Shown here in pieces: positions 35,177-44,133 of a stretch of DNA of 64,000 bases. Position 1 is the first letter of the stretch, and every line of letters begins with the position of its first letter. This DNA comes from Bacteroidota bacterium (GTDB lineage: Bacteria > Bacteroidota > Bacteroidia > Cytophagales > Cyclobacteriaceae). The stretch is taken from NCBI GenBank assembly GCA_023417065.1, contig JAEZGH010000092.1, positions 34,635-98,634 on the forward strand. Reading direction: 5' to 3'. A program made the translations under genes and the position numbers. A model generated the notes under the pieces. The model was not told where the DNA came from. It was given only the letters and a program-made list of their open reading frames with translations, and did not search any database.

Positions 35177-37540
35177 CTATTCCGTCCTCAGTGATTTCAC
35201 CGGGTTGGTTGCAGCAACCTTGAACGCCTGCGTGCCAACGATCATGACCGTGAATCCGAGTGCGATTAGTCCGGCCGTTGGCAGTACCCAAACGGGAAAA
35301 TCAATCTTATACTGATACTTATCCAGTACCTGGTTTGCTCCCCACCACGCCAGCGGGCTCGCGAGAACAAATCCGAAGACCACCAGGTAAGCAAATTCTT
35401 TTGACATCAGCAATACGATGTTTGTAACCGTTGCGCCCAGCACTTTGCGGATTCCCACCTCCTTGGTGCGCTGCTCCGCAGTGAAGGCAGCCAGTCCAAA
35501 CAGACCGAGCCCCGTGATTGCTATGGCTAGCATGGTGAAGACAGCGCTGAACCGGCTGATCATCTTGATTGAGCTGAATTTTTTTGCAAACTCCACATCC
35601 ACAAACGTGTATTCAAAGGGATAAGCAGGATTGTACTTGTTGAAGATGCTCTCGACTTTTTCAAGAGATGCCTGCAGGTTGTCGGTCTTCCGCAAACGGA
35701 TAGTAACTGCACTTGCCCAGTCAGAATCCATAATCATCATTAATGGAGCTACTTCCCGGAATAACGAACCCATGAGGACGTTGTCGGTTATGCCGATGAT
35801 CTGGCGCTTCGTTCCCCAGAGGTCAACAGTCTCCCCTATAGGATCGGCAAGGCCCATGATATCGAGGGCAGCCTTGTTAATAATTATTGCTGTTGAGTCG
35901 GACGGAAAGTCTTCCGAAAAATCACGGCCCATTATCATTTTAATCCCCATCGTCTTTGAATAGTCATACTCGGTCGAAATTGTGGAAAAGATGACCTTTA
36001 GATCCGAAGGCTTACCCGGCCAATCGAGAAAGTTATTTGAATAGATGTTTGTAATAGGACTGTTTGAAATAGTGACAGATTCGACTGCTCCGGAACTTAG
36101 CAGTTCCTGCTTGATGGTTCGGTAGTTCTTTCCTATTTCGGTCGTGTAATCAACGGTGATCAGGTTCTCCTGATCGTAACCAAGCTCGCGACTTTGTACA
36201 TGCGCGATCTGCCGTTGAATAACAATACTTACCACGACGAGGGAGATGGCAAATACGAATTGCATCACCACGAGCACCTTTCTTGGTGCAATCACATTTT
36301 TGCCATGCCTGATTTTTCCTTTCAGCACCCGTGCAGCGTCAAACGATGACAGATAAAACGCGGGATAACTTCCCGAAAGAATCCCGGTAACCAGAATAAT
36401 TCCTGCAGCAAACAGCCAGAACTGTTGTGACGTATAATCGATTGAGAGTTTCTTCTCGATCAGCGTATTGAATGCAGGGATGGAAAGCTCCGCGATAAGG
36501 ACTGCAATGATGAACGCAATGGTAGCGATCATAACGGACTCTCCCAGAAACTGGAAGACGATTTCCTTGCGCTTTGAACCCACGCTCTTGCGGATGCCCA
36601 CTTCACGTGCCCGCCGTTCTGATCTCGCTGTAGCGAGGTTCATGAAGTTGATGCAGGCGATCACGAGGATAAAGATTCCGATGAGACCAAACATATTGAC
36701 GTAATCGATGATCCCACCGGCCTCCTTGCCATTCTCAAAATTGGAGTATAGACGCCATCTGGGCATGGGATGAAGGAAGAACTCACGCAGCACGTCGTTC
36801 TGTCCGTTTTCGGTAAGCAATCCCCTGATGTTGTCTTCTACCGCTTCGCGTGCGGCGTTGGGGTATAGTTCCACATAGGTAGGCCATGAATAGTTGCTCC
36901 AGTTGTCTTTGTTGTTTCTAACCCATTCCTGCTTTTCGTATAGTGAAAATGGAAGGAGGAAATCGAATTGGAAAGTTGAATTGTCAGGGATGTCCTTCAG
37001 AATTCCAGTCACGGTAACGTCATGGGTGTCGTCGACGCGGATAACTTTGTTAATGGGATCTTCGGATCCAAAAAGCGCGGAGGCCGTTGATTGAGAAATC
37101 AGGACGGTGTAGGGATCGCCCAGGGCCTTTTCAGGATCACCTTTCAATAGTGGGAAGCGAAACATGCGAAGAAAATCATCAGAAACATAATGTCCAAACT
37201 TCGTAAATCGCGTGTCGCCATAGGAAAGAAGGTGTTCATTCCCCCAATCAGTTGTTGCGGAATACTTGATGTTGGCGTCTTTTGTTTTTAAACCTTCAGC
37301 GGAAGGAAGGGGAGTGGCAGTCCAAGAGTTTACCTTTCCGTCAAAGGTAGCGTTAACCCAAACCTGATACAGTTGCTCACGGTTAGCGTGAAACTTGTCG
37401 AATGAAAGTTCATGTGTGATCCATAAGGCGATGATCATACTACATGAAATGCCAACTGCCAGACCAAAGATATTAATGAAGGAGTATATTGAATTCTTTT
37501 TGAGGTTGCGCAATGCAATTTTCAGGTAGTTTTTTAACAT
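35177..37540 (-). CDS. FtsX/MacB-type ABC transporter permease
   Basis: A 787-residue membrane protein; I use the Met at 37540 because MLKNYLKIALRNLKKNSIYS is the standard start of this Bacteroidota family (the frame can be extended to 37606). It has one N-terminal helix (FINIFGLAVGISCSMIIALW), a large periplasmic MacB_PCD domain (about 45-270), three helices around 285-425 (for example GIFILVIACINFMNLATARS), a further helix near 435, a second periplasmic domain (to about 670) and three C-terminal helices (AVFTMLAIAITGLGLFGLAA). VGIRKSVGSKRKEIVFQFLG and VGIRKVLGATVTNIVLLMSK are the two FtsX coupling-loop signatures. Such proteins usually pair with a MacB-type ATPase; none is adjacent. Confidence 0.92.
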   Translation of the reverse strand: MLKNYLKIALRNLKKNSIYSFINIFGLAVGISCSMIIALWITHELSFDKFHANREQLYQVWVNATFDGKVNSWTATPLPSAEGLKTKDANIKYSATTDWGNEHLLSYGDTRFTKFGHYVSDDFLRMFRFPLLKGDPEKALGDPYTVLISQSTASALFGSEDPINKVIRVDDTHDVTVTGILKDIPDNSTFQFDFLLPFSLYEKQEWVRNNKDNWSNYSWPTYVELYPNAAREAVEDNIRGLLTENGQNDVLREFFLHPMPRWRLYSNFENGKEAGGIIDYVNMFGLIGIFILVIACINFMNLATARSERRAREVGIRKSVGSKRKEIVFQFLGESVMIATIAFIIAVLIAELSIPAFNTLIEKKLSIDYTSQQFWLFAAGIILVTGILSGSYPAFYLSSFDAARVLKGKIRHGKNVIAPRKVLVVMQFVFAISLVVVSIVIQRQIAHVQSRELGYDQENLITVDYTTEIGKNYRTIKQELLSSGAVESVTISNSPITNIYSNNFLDWPGKPSDLKVIFSTISTEYDYSKTMGIKMIMGRDFSEDFPSDSTAIIINKAALDIMGLADPIGETVDLWGTKRQIIGITDNVLMGSLFREVAPLMMIMDSDWASAVTIRLRKTDNLQASLEKVESIFNKYNPAYPFEYTFVDVEFAKKFSSIKMISRFSAVFTMLAIAITGLGLFGLAAFTAEQRTKEVGIRKVLGATVTNIVLLMSKEFAYLVVFGFVLASPLAWWGANQVLDKYQYKIDFPVWVLPTAGLIALGFTVMIVGTQAFKVAATNPVKSLRTE

Positions 37541-37622
37541 GTCACTTTTTTGGCGTAAAGACCTGGGGCAATGAAAAAGGTTGCAGGGAACGGCAAAAAT
37601 GATCACAATTTTATGATTCGGT

Positions 37623-37652
37623 TTTGCCCACGTCCGGGCTTGCTTATTTTTA
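37623..37652 (+). promoter_or_regulatory. Likely promoter of the App1-like gene
   Basis: TTTG at 37623-37626 and TATTTTTA at 37645-37652 (one mismatch to TAnnTTTG) are 18 bases apart. The transcript would start near 37658, about 14 bases before ATG 37672. Confidence 0.45.
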
Positions 37653-37671
37653 GAGGAAACATGAAACAGGT

Positions 37672-38841
37672 ATGGGGAGTGTTAAGAGAAAACTATTGCG
37701 GATATCGGCGGAGGTTGAGCAGAAGTTCGACGACCTCACATTTGAGCTGCGCCAGCGACTTGGATTGAATGGACCAGTTCAGTTGGTGACTTACCGGACG
37801 TACGGGACGACAGATGGCCTATACGTGAAAGGCCGCGTGCTTGAAGATAAATCGATCAGGAAGTCGGCGTCTTCTGATAGCGTATGGCAAAATATTGTTG
37901 CGATGTACCGGCGCTTTGAAAGTGACGAAGTCCCGGGTGCGTCAATCGGTATCTCTCTGGGCGGGGAAGAGTTTGTGGTTACATCCGACAAGGAGGGATA
38001 CTTCGTGAAGGTCTTTAATGCCAAACAGCCCCTTGAATGGACAGACATGTGGTATGAAGTGCAGGTTCGTTTGATAGATGCCCCGATTCCTTTTCCTGAA
38101 GGGCTATCGGTTACGGCCGAAGTGCTGGTTCCCCCACCCGACGCAGAATATGGGGTGATTTCTGATATCGATGATACCATTGTCAGGACGGGTGCAACAA
38201 ATCTGCTTTCGATGTCGAGGAACACCTTTTTTCACAATGCGCATACGCGAATGCCTTTTCCCGGTGTGGCAGAGTTTTACAAGGCACTGCTACTTGGGCG
38301 AAATGGGAAATCAAACAACCCCTTTTTCTATGTTTCTTCAAGCCCGTGGAATGTTTACGACCTGCTGGTTGAGTTTATGGATCTAAACGACATTCCACCA
38401 GGGCCCTTGTTGCTGCGCGACTTTGGGCTTGATGCAGACAAAGCCGGAAGCAGCGACCACATGGGACATAAGTATAAGGAGATCGAACAGATTCTGAATG
38501 CTTATCCGCACTTGCCGTTTATTCTTATCGGCGATAGCGGGCAGGAAGATCCTGTGATATACCGTGAGGTAGTGAAGAACCATCCGGGACGAATTCTTGC
38601 CGTGTACATCCGCGATGTAAACGTTCCTGAACGTCATAAGCTGGCATTGGAGATAAGTAAGGAACTTGCTGGCCATAACGTGGAAATGATCGTCGTTCCA
38701 TCTACTGTGGAAGCTGCCGAACATGCTGCAGCAAGGAAGCTGATCTTTACCGAGGCCGTGCCTGAAATTGAAAAAGACAGGAAGCAGGACGAAGGCGAGC
38801 TTCCCGGGAAGGAAGAGCTGACCATGGGCCTAACGGAGTAG
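37672..38841 (+). CDS. App1-like (DUF2183) phosphatidate phosphatase-domain protein
   Basis: A 389-residue protein with a catalytic domain related to yeast App1, a phosphatidate phosphatase of the HAD type. The key motif is ISDIDDTIVRTGATN near 163 (Asp-x-Asp-x-Thr), followed by FFYVSSSPWNVYDLLVEFMD (motif II with Ser) near 218, and FILIGDSGQEDPVIYREVV near 283, the acidic HAD motif. The first 150 residues form a beta-rich domain with RTYGTTDGLYVKGRVLEDK. No signal peptide is seen. The C-terminal tail is charged and probably disordered. Lipid turnover at the membrane is the family role; the substrate is unproven. Confidence 0.88.
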   Translation: MGSVKRKLLRISAEVEQKFDDLTFELRQRLGLNGPVQLVTYRTYGTTDGLYVKGRVLEDKSIRKSASSDSVWQNIVAMYRRFESDEVPGASIGISLGGEEFVVTSDKEGYFVKVFNAKQPLEWTDMWYEVQVRLIDAPIPFPEGLSVTAEVLVPPPDAEYGVISDIDDTIVRTGATNLLSMSRNTFFHNAHTRMPFPGVAEFYKALLLGRNGKSNNPFFYVSSSPWNVYDLLVEFMDLNDIPPGPLLLRDFGLDADKAGSSDHMGHKYKEIEQILNAYPHLPFILIGDSGQEDPVIYREVVKNHPGRILAVYIRDVNVPERHKLALEISKELAGHNVEMIVVPSTVEAAEHAAARKLIFTEAVPEIEKDRKQDEGELPGKEELTMGLTE

Positions 38842-38895
38842 CTAAACCAGAGAACAGAATCCGCCTGACTGGGTAGTAAGGAATGTGCCAGCTGT

Positions 38896-39420
38896 TTATT
38901 GGTCCGTGTTCGCGATACTGAAAAGCATGAGGTTCTGGTTGCCAGGCCCGGCCAGGAGCACGTCGCGGTCGTAGGTCATTCCAAGTTTCGTCAGCAGTCT
39001 TTGTGCCGAGTGGTTTGTGTGCATCGTAATCGCGAGGATGGCGCTCAGCCCGAAGTGGGAAAACGCGCATTCAAGAACCGCCTCCGCGGCTTCCAAAGCA
39101 TAGCCCTTGCCGCGATACTCCGGGAGAAATGCAAAACCGAGATCCGGATGCGTCAAACCTTCTCTTTGGAGAATTCCACACATGCCAATAGGTGTTCCGT
39201 CAAGCAGACTTACATTCCACATTCCAAATCCATGTTTCCGATAGCTTGCAAACGGCCCGTTGGAAAGGTATGTCAGGGCATCACCTTCATTGTATACTTT
39301 CTTGTCCCCAATGAAATGCAGCCAGTCAGGCGTGTTCACCAGCCGGAAAATAAAACCTGCGTCGTCGGGTGAAAATTCGCGAATGGAGAGGCGAGGGGTT
39401 TGGATCATTACAGCCTTCAT
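38896..39420 (-). CDS. GNAT-family N-acetyltransferase (RimJ/RimL-like)
   Basis: A 174-residue acetyltransferase. It starts IQTPRLSIREFSPDDAGFIF, the typical N-terminus of the RimJ/RimL-like Acetyltransf_3 group. Motif A for acetyl-CoA binding is GFAFLPEYRGKGYALEAAEA near 95 (R-G-K-G-Y-A), and MHTNHSAQRLLTKLGM near 135 is the usual last helix and strand. A second Met (39408) is a possible start. The substrate, a protein N-terminus or a small amine, is not shown. It converges with the App1-like gene. Confidence 0.9.
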   Translation of the reverse strand: MKAVMIQTPRLSIREFSPDDAGFIFRLVNTPDWLHFIGDKKVYNEGDALTYLSNGPFASYRKHGFGMWNVSLLDGTPIGMCGILQREGLTHPDLGFAFLPEYRGKGYALEAAEAVLECAFSHFGLSAILAITMHTNHSAQRLLTKLGMTYDRDVLLAGPGNQNLMLFSIANTDQ

Positions 39421-39653
39421 AGGTTCACGAAGATACGAAGAGTAAGCAAACGGGGAAGCATTGCATTCAGAATGCCGCGAATAACCAGACCGTTGTGGAA
39501 ATATTCAGCACAATCCGATGAGTTTGCCTATCTGTTTCAACGATGTGATCTGAAAAGCTGGTTTTGCGATTGCGTCGTTCCTAAGAGTTTGCTGGTATCA
39601 GGTTTTAATCACCCAGTACAAAACAATGTTAAATCCTAAACGAATATTCCAAT

Positions 39654-40139
39654 ATGAAAAAAGTTATAATTGCGTGTGTAGCTGCCCTCTTTGGAACAGT
39701 GGCTATGGCACAGGTGCAGGACTCGGTGAGTTACACACCGCAGCAGGGAGTAGAGACTCAATCTACAGATCAGGAACTTGATCAGGCTACTGATCAGATG
39801 GAAGATGCATGGCAGGATTCTCGTGATGATTCCGCTGAAAAGCTTGAGCAGGCTCGTGAAGATGTAAAGGAAGGTGCTGAAAGAACAGGTGAGGGAATTA
39901 AAGAGGGCGCAGATGCAGTGGGTGATAAGACCAAAGAAGGTGCTGAAAAATCAGGTAATGCAATCGAAAGGGCTGCCAAGAACGGTGCTGCTCATGTTAA
40001 AGATGAACAACTCGAATCTAAGCAGGGACCTGACGGAGAAGCTATCTTCATTGATGAGAATGCCCAATACTACTACATCAGCAAGGAAACAGGTGAGCGG
40101 GTAAATGTTGAGAAGTCTGAGCTAAAGGATAGAGATTAA
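39654..40139 (+). CDS. Exported LEA-like protein with 11-residue repeats
   Basis: A 161-residue protein with a signal peptide (MKKVIIACVAALFGTVAMAQ). The middle has about five tandem 11-residue units: AEKLEQAREDV, KEGAERTGEGI, KEGADAVGDKT, KEGAEKSGNAI and ERAAKNGAAHV, at residues 60-115. This period and the Lys/Glu/Ala/Gly content match late-embryogenesis-abundant group 3 proteins, which are disordered in water and fold on drying or at membranes. The C-terminal part (AIFIDENAQYYYISKETGER) is a short conserved-looking segment. A desiccation or envelope-stress role is inference. It has its own terminator, and no partner gene is evident. Confidence 0.8.
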   Translation: MKKVIIACVAALFGTVAMAQVQDSVSYTPQQGVETQSTDQELDQATDQMEDAWQDSRDDSAEKLEQAREDVKEGAERTGEGIKEGADAVGDKTKEGAEKSGNAIERAAKNGAAHVKDEQLESKQGPDGEAIFIDENAQYYYISKETGERVNVEKSELKDRD

Positions 40140-40178
40140 TTCATATAAAACAGGCTTTAGTCTCAAGTACTCAAAATG

Positions 40179-40210
40179 AAAACAGGGAGCCATGCTCCCT
40201 GTTTTTTTTA
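40179..40210. terminator. Strong bidirectional terminator
   Basis: AAAACAGGGAGC / GCTCCCTGTTTT is a perfect 12-base stem with a 3-base loop, followed by T's on the plus strand. It separates the convergent LEA-like and M3 peptidase genes. Confidence 0.92.
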
Positions 40211-42361
40211 TTTATCAAATCCGCGGTCTTTCATCAGTGCTTTGATGTCCGCATCGCGCGTCCGGAACAAGCGATACCCTTCGGCGGGATCAATAGTATT
40301 TCCTGTGGAGAAAATATATTTCTTCAGCCTTTCTGCTACAACTTCGTCATAAGGGCCATTTCCCTCGAGAAACGCTTCGAATGCGTCGGCTGTGATGACG
40401 TCTGACCACAGATAAGAGTAATAGCCAGCCGAGTAACTGTCGCCAGCGAAGACGTGCAGAAACTGAGGAGTGCGGTGCCTCATCACAAGTTCACGCGGCA
40501 TCTTCAGTTGGTCCAATGTTTCTCGCTCAAACTTGTCGGGATCAATTTCCTGCTTTCCCGCAAGGTGAAGTTTCATATCAATAAGTGCACTCGCCAGATA
40601 TTCAGTGGTAGCAAATCCCTGATTGAAAGTTGATGTGTTCTCAATCTTTTTTACCAGTACTTCCGGGATTGGTTTACCTGTTTTATAGTGTAACGCAAAT
40701 TGTTGCAGTACTTCAGGAGTAGAAAGCCAACGTTCAAGTAACTGAGAGGGAAACTCGACATAGTCTCTGAAAACCGCAGTGCCTGATAGCGAGGGATACG
40801 TAACATTCGACATCAAACCGTGAAGGGCGTGCCCAAATTCGTGAAAAACTGTTTTGGCATCATCCCAGGAAATGAGGGTAGGTTCACCGGCCTTGCCTTT
40901 GATGTAGTTGGAGTTATTTGATACGATCGTGGTAATTTCCTTGTCCATCCGTTCCTGTGAACGGTATGCGTTCATCCAGGCGCCCGAGCGTTTCCCCTGA
41001 CGGGCAAAGGGATCGAAATAGAACAACCCCACGTGTTTTCGCGAAGTCTTGTCTTTTACTTCCCATACTTTCACGTCGGGGTGGAAAACGGGAACATTCG
41101 ATACGGGAACAAACTCAAGATTGAATAATCTGCCGGCAACGTAAAACATGCCCTCGACCAGCTTGTCGAATTGAAGATATTCCTTCACTTCGTTTTGATC
41201 GAGATCAAATTTTGCCTTGCGCACCTTGGCCATGTAGAAGTGGTAGTCCCATGGTTCGATCGTAATGTTGTCGCTTTCTTTTCGCGCGAGTTCCTGCATA
41301 TCGCGGACTTCCTGATGCACCGTTTTCACGGCAGGTTTCCATACAGCCTCAAGTAGTTCGAGAGCGCGTTCGGGAGTCTTTGCCATGGTGTTTTCAAGGC
41401 GCCAGTGTGCGTGCGTTTTGTATCCCAGCAGCTCAGCGCGTTCCTGACGAAGCTTAAGGATTCCCGTGATGAGGGCGTTGTTATCGGTTTCACCACCGAG
41501 GTCACCACGACTTACAAACATGTTCCATACTTTTTCACGCAGCTGACGATTCTCTGCAAACTGCAGGAAGGGATCAACCGAAGAACGCGTATTGGTGATA
41601 ACCCACTTTCCGGGAAGGCCTTTGGCCTCGGCCTCGGATGCGGCCGAACTTATAAGCGATTCCGGCAGCCCCTTCAAATCACTTTCCCTTTCAATGACCA
41701 CGTATTCATTGGTTTCATCCTTCAGGACGTTAATTCGGAACTGAGTAAACAGTTTGGCAAGTTCCTGGTTGATATCGCCGAGGCGCTTCTTCGCAGATGC
41801 ATCGAGTTTGGCGCCTGCGCGAACGAAGTTATTATAGTACAACCATACCAATCGTTGCTGTTCAGCATTGAGCTTCTGTTTCTCGGGTGACTGATAAACG
41901 GCTTCGATGCGTTTAAAAACCTTTTCGTTTTGAACGATTTGATCTTCTATGGCTGACAGCCTGGGCGCCATTTCCATCTCAACAGCCTGATACTCCGGCG
42001 TACTAAGGTTTGATCCCCAGATGCCATATATCGTCAGCACCGGCGACATGATTTGGCGTGTGTGTTCGAGCTCCTCAATAGTGTTGGCGAACGTTGGCGC
42101 TTTTGGATTTCCCGCGATTTTGTCGATCGCGGCAAGCCGGTCGGCCATTGCTTTTTCCAGCGCAGGCTTGAAATACTCGACTTTAACTTTGTCGAACGGA
42201 GGAACCCCTCCAAAAGGGCCTTTCCAGGGCTCCATAAGTGGATTAACGTTTACAACAGATTGCGTGGTGGTTGTCATGTCGGCTTGCATAGGTCCTTGAT
42301 TGAATGCTGGTGTCGCAAGCAATACAAAGGATACGAGACAAAGGTTTCGGGCTTTCATCAT
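40208..42361 (-). CDS. M3-family metallopeptidase (peptidyl-dipeptidase Dcp-like), exported
   Basis: A 717-residue zinc peptidase with a signal peptide (RNLCLVSFVLLATPAFNQ). The zinc motif is VFHEFGHALHG near 500 (His-Glu-x-x-His), and the third ligand Glu lies downstream in VEFPSQLLERW. Other family marks are LEHTRQIMSPVLTIYG, LRQERAELLGYKTHAHWRL, YFDPFARQGKRSGAWM and FAGDSYSAGYYSYLWSDV. Dcp enzymes remove dipeptides from peptide C-termini; here it should work in the periplasm. It is slightly longer than E. coli Dcp because of the signal. It converges with the LEA-like gene. Confidence 0.95.
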   Translation of the reverse strand: MMKARNLCLVSFVLLATPAFNQGPMQADMTTTTQSVVNVNPLMEPWKGPFGGVPPFDKVKVEYFKPALEKAMADRLAAIDKIAGNPKAPTFANTIEELEHTRQIMSPVLTIYGIWGSNLSTPEYQAVEMEMAPRLSAIEDQIVQNEKVFKRIEAVYQSPEKQKLNAEQQRLVWLYYNNFVRAGAKLDASAKKRLGDINQELAKLFTQFRINVLKDETNEYVVIERESDLKGLPESLISSAASEAEAKGLPGKWVITNTRSSVDPFLQFAENRQLREKVWNMFVSRGDLGGETDNNALITGILKLRQERAELLGYKTHAHWRLENTMAKTPERALELLEAVWKPAVKTVHQEVRDMQELARKESDNITIEPWDYHFYMAKVRKAKFDLDQNEVKEYLQFDKLVEGMFYVAGRLFNLEFVPVSNVPVFHPDVKVWEVKDKTSRKHVGLFYFDPFARQGKRSGAWMNAYRSQERMDKEITTIVSNNSNYIKGKAGEPTLISWDDAKTVFHEFGHALHGLMSNVTYPSLSGTAVFRDYVEFPSQLLERWLSTPEVLQQFALHYKTGKPIPEVLVKKIENTSTFNQGFATTEYLASALIDMKLHLAGKQEIDPDKFERETLDQLKMPRELVMRHRTPQFLHVFAGDSYSAGYYSYLWSDVITADAFEAFLEGNGPYDEVVAERLKKYIFSTGNTIDPAEGYRLFRTRDADIKALMKDRGFDK

Positions 42362-42507
42362 TTAGGTTAATGGTTCGTGAAACGTCACACGATTTAGGAA
42401 AAAATGATGAGGATCGGAAGTAGATTGATGCAGAGGGCATGGGCCTTATCTGGTGTTCTTTCTTCCGGTTCGGTATCATTTTCCTATTTTTACGCAAATC
42501 ACCCGGC

Positions 42508-43146
42508 ATGAATAAGAATTTTAAGAGTTACGAGCGCGACCTTGTGAAAGTCGCGACCTTTTTCAAGAAGCAAAGCCGGAAATTGATGGATGCCGGAAAA
42601 CTCGGAGCTGAACACAGTCAGGTGGGCGAAGCGGTCGATAAGTTCATCGTGCAGATAGAGGAACACGCCGATATCCGGGCGCGGATTCTCGAGGACCGGC
42701 AAACGCTTAAGAAACTGGTGAAGGATAATGCCGCATGCCCTCGTTGCCATTCGAACGAAAAGCTAAAATTGGCGGGAACCGAGAAAGACAAACTCGGCCG
42801 TACATACAACCGATACAAATGCCGGAAGTGCAACATTCAGTTTACCTGGGAGAGACCCAACAATCCCTGGGATATGCTGGCGTACATTGAAGACATGATC
42901 GCGGATTTTGAAACACAGCTCGCCAGCGATTCACTTACCGATTCCGAAAGGAGTGATCTCGCCGAAAGAGCAGCATCTATGAAGGGAAACCTCACACAGT
43001 TGAAGCCCGTCATCGATGCGCACGACGAAGAGTTCAGGAAACTGAATGAGCGTGAACCTGAAATGGAGAAGATTATCCATGAATTCAAGAATTCGCTTCT
43101 CATCGAAAAAATCAAACTGAACACGTGGGAGAACAAAAACTTATGA
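42508..43146 (+). CDS. Coiled-coil zinc-ribbon protein, unknown
   Basis: A 212-residue protein; the start at 42508 (MNKNFKSYERDLVKVATFFK) is better than the longer frame from 42439, whose extra N-terminus is a chance hydrophobic stretch. Two helical segments flank a zinc ribbon at about 89-122: CPRCHSNEKL and YKCRKCNIQFTW, with two Cys-x-x-Cys knuckles. The C-terminal half is helical and acidic. I do not know a named family. It overlaps the ABC ATPase gene by four bases (ATGA), so the two are translationally coupled and may work together. A TATTTTTA element at 42485-42492 could be its -7 promoter. Confidence 0.8.
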   Translation: MNKNFKSYERDLVKVATFFKKQSRKLMDAGKLGAEHSQVGEAVDKFIVQIEEHADIRARILEDRQTLKKLVKDNAACPRCHSNEKLKLAGTEKDKLGRTYNRYKCRKCNIQFTWERPNNPWDMLAYIEDMIADFETQLASDSLTDSERSDLAERAASMKGNLTQLKPVIDAHDEEFRKLNEREPEMEKIIHEFKNSLLIEKIKLNTWENKNL

Positions 43147-44087
43147 GCGCGTCTTTTTTGCAGTGCCGCGACATTTCTCTCAACCTCGATGACAGACACG
43201 TGTTGCAAGGCATATCCTTTCACCTCGATAAACGGCAGCGGCTCGTGATCGCGGGCGAAACCGGATCCGGGAAGAGTAGTTTGATGAAGATCATCGCCGG
43301 ACTGGCACAGCCGGATACTGGGGGTGTGTACCTGGAAGGTCAGCGAATCGAAGGCCCGCATGAGAAGCTTGTTCCCGGCCACCCTTCGATTGCCTACTTG
43401 TCGCAGCACTTTGAGCTGCCGAAATTTCTTCGTGTTCAACAGGTGTTTTCATACGCCAACATCCTTACGGGAGAAAGTGCAGAAAACCTTTACCGTCTTT
43501 GCCAGGTCGACCATCTTCTCCTGAGGCGTACCGATGAATTGTCGGGTGGGGAAAAACAGCGTATTGCACTGGCACGCCTGCTGACAACGTCTCCGTCGCT
43601 CTTACTCCTTGACGAACCTTTCTCGCATCTCGACATGGATCACAAGAAGACGCTGAAGCAGGTGGTGGATGACGTTTCCGATGCGCTTGACATCACGTGT
43701 ATCATGGTTTCGCACAGTCCCGAGGACACGTTGCCATGGGCAGATAAGATACTCGTGCTGAGGGAGGGCTTGTTAGTTCAGCAAGGCCCGGCGACTGAAT
43801 TATACCTCCGCCCGCGTGATGAATACGTGGCGGGCTTGTTTGGTCATTACAATATAGTATACAGCAACGGGGAAATGTTGCTGTTGCGCCCGGAACAAAT
43901 TGACGTAACCACCAGCGAAGGCAGCGGAATGCTCGCCGGCGTGGTTACCAGCATTTTGTTCCATGGAGCCTATTCACTGGTCACTATTCAAAGTGACCGA
44001 AGTGATATCGATATTGTGGCTTTGATACCTGTTGGACAAACACTATATAAGGGACAGCGTGTATGGTATGCTCCAAAGGTAGGATAA
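43143..44087 (+). CDS. ABC transporter ATP-binding protein with TOBE-like C-terminus
   Basis: A 314-residue ATPase; the start at 43143 overlaps the upstream stop. Walker A is AGETGSGKSSLMKI near 40, signature LSGGEKQRIALARLL near 140, Walker B LLLLDEPFSHLDMD near 160, and the H-loop is MVSHSPEDTLPW near 190. The region after about 225 (LLLRPEQIDVTT, then VTSILFHGAYSLVTIQ) resembles the TOBE domain of importers for metal, polyamine or molybdate. No permease or binding protein is adjacent. Its pairing with a zinc-ribbon protein is unusual. Confidence 0.88.
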   Translation: MSASFLQCRDISLNLDDRHVLQGISFHLDKRQRLVIAGETGSGKSSLMKIIAGLAQPDTGGVYLEGQRIEGPHEKLVPGHPSIAYLSQHFELPKFLRVQQVFSYANILTGESAENLYRLCQVDHLLLRRTDELSGGEKQRIALARLLTTSPSLLLLDEPFSHLDMDHKKTLKQVVDDVSDALDITCIMVSHSPEDTLPWADKILVLREGLLVQQGPATELYLRPRDEYVAGLFGHYNIVYSNGEMLLLRPEQIDVTTSEGSGMLAGVVTSILFHGAYSLVTIQSDRSDIDIVALIPVGQTLYKGQRVWYAPKVG

Positions 44088-44107
44088 CGCTCCTGACATA
44101 CGTGTTT

Positions 44108-44131
44108 CCGTACCGTTCTACCGGAGTACGG
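44108..44131. terminator. Possible terminator between convergent genes
   Basis: CCGTAC and GTACGG are exact 6-base inverted copies with a 12-base loop, between the ABC ATPase and the universal stress gene. No long T run follows. Confidence 0.4.
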
Positions 44132-44133
44132 GA

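Noticed and set aside
35073..35315. Short frames on both strands at the end of the permease gene
   Set aside because: They overlap the permease 3' end and look like shadows.
37661..37768. A small frame that overlaps the start of the App1-like gene
   Set aside because: It starts three bases after the predicted transcript start and has no conserved features; a regulatory upstream frame is possible but unsupported.
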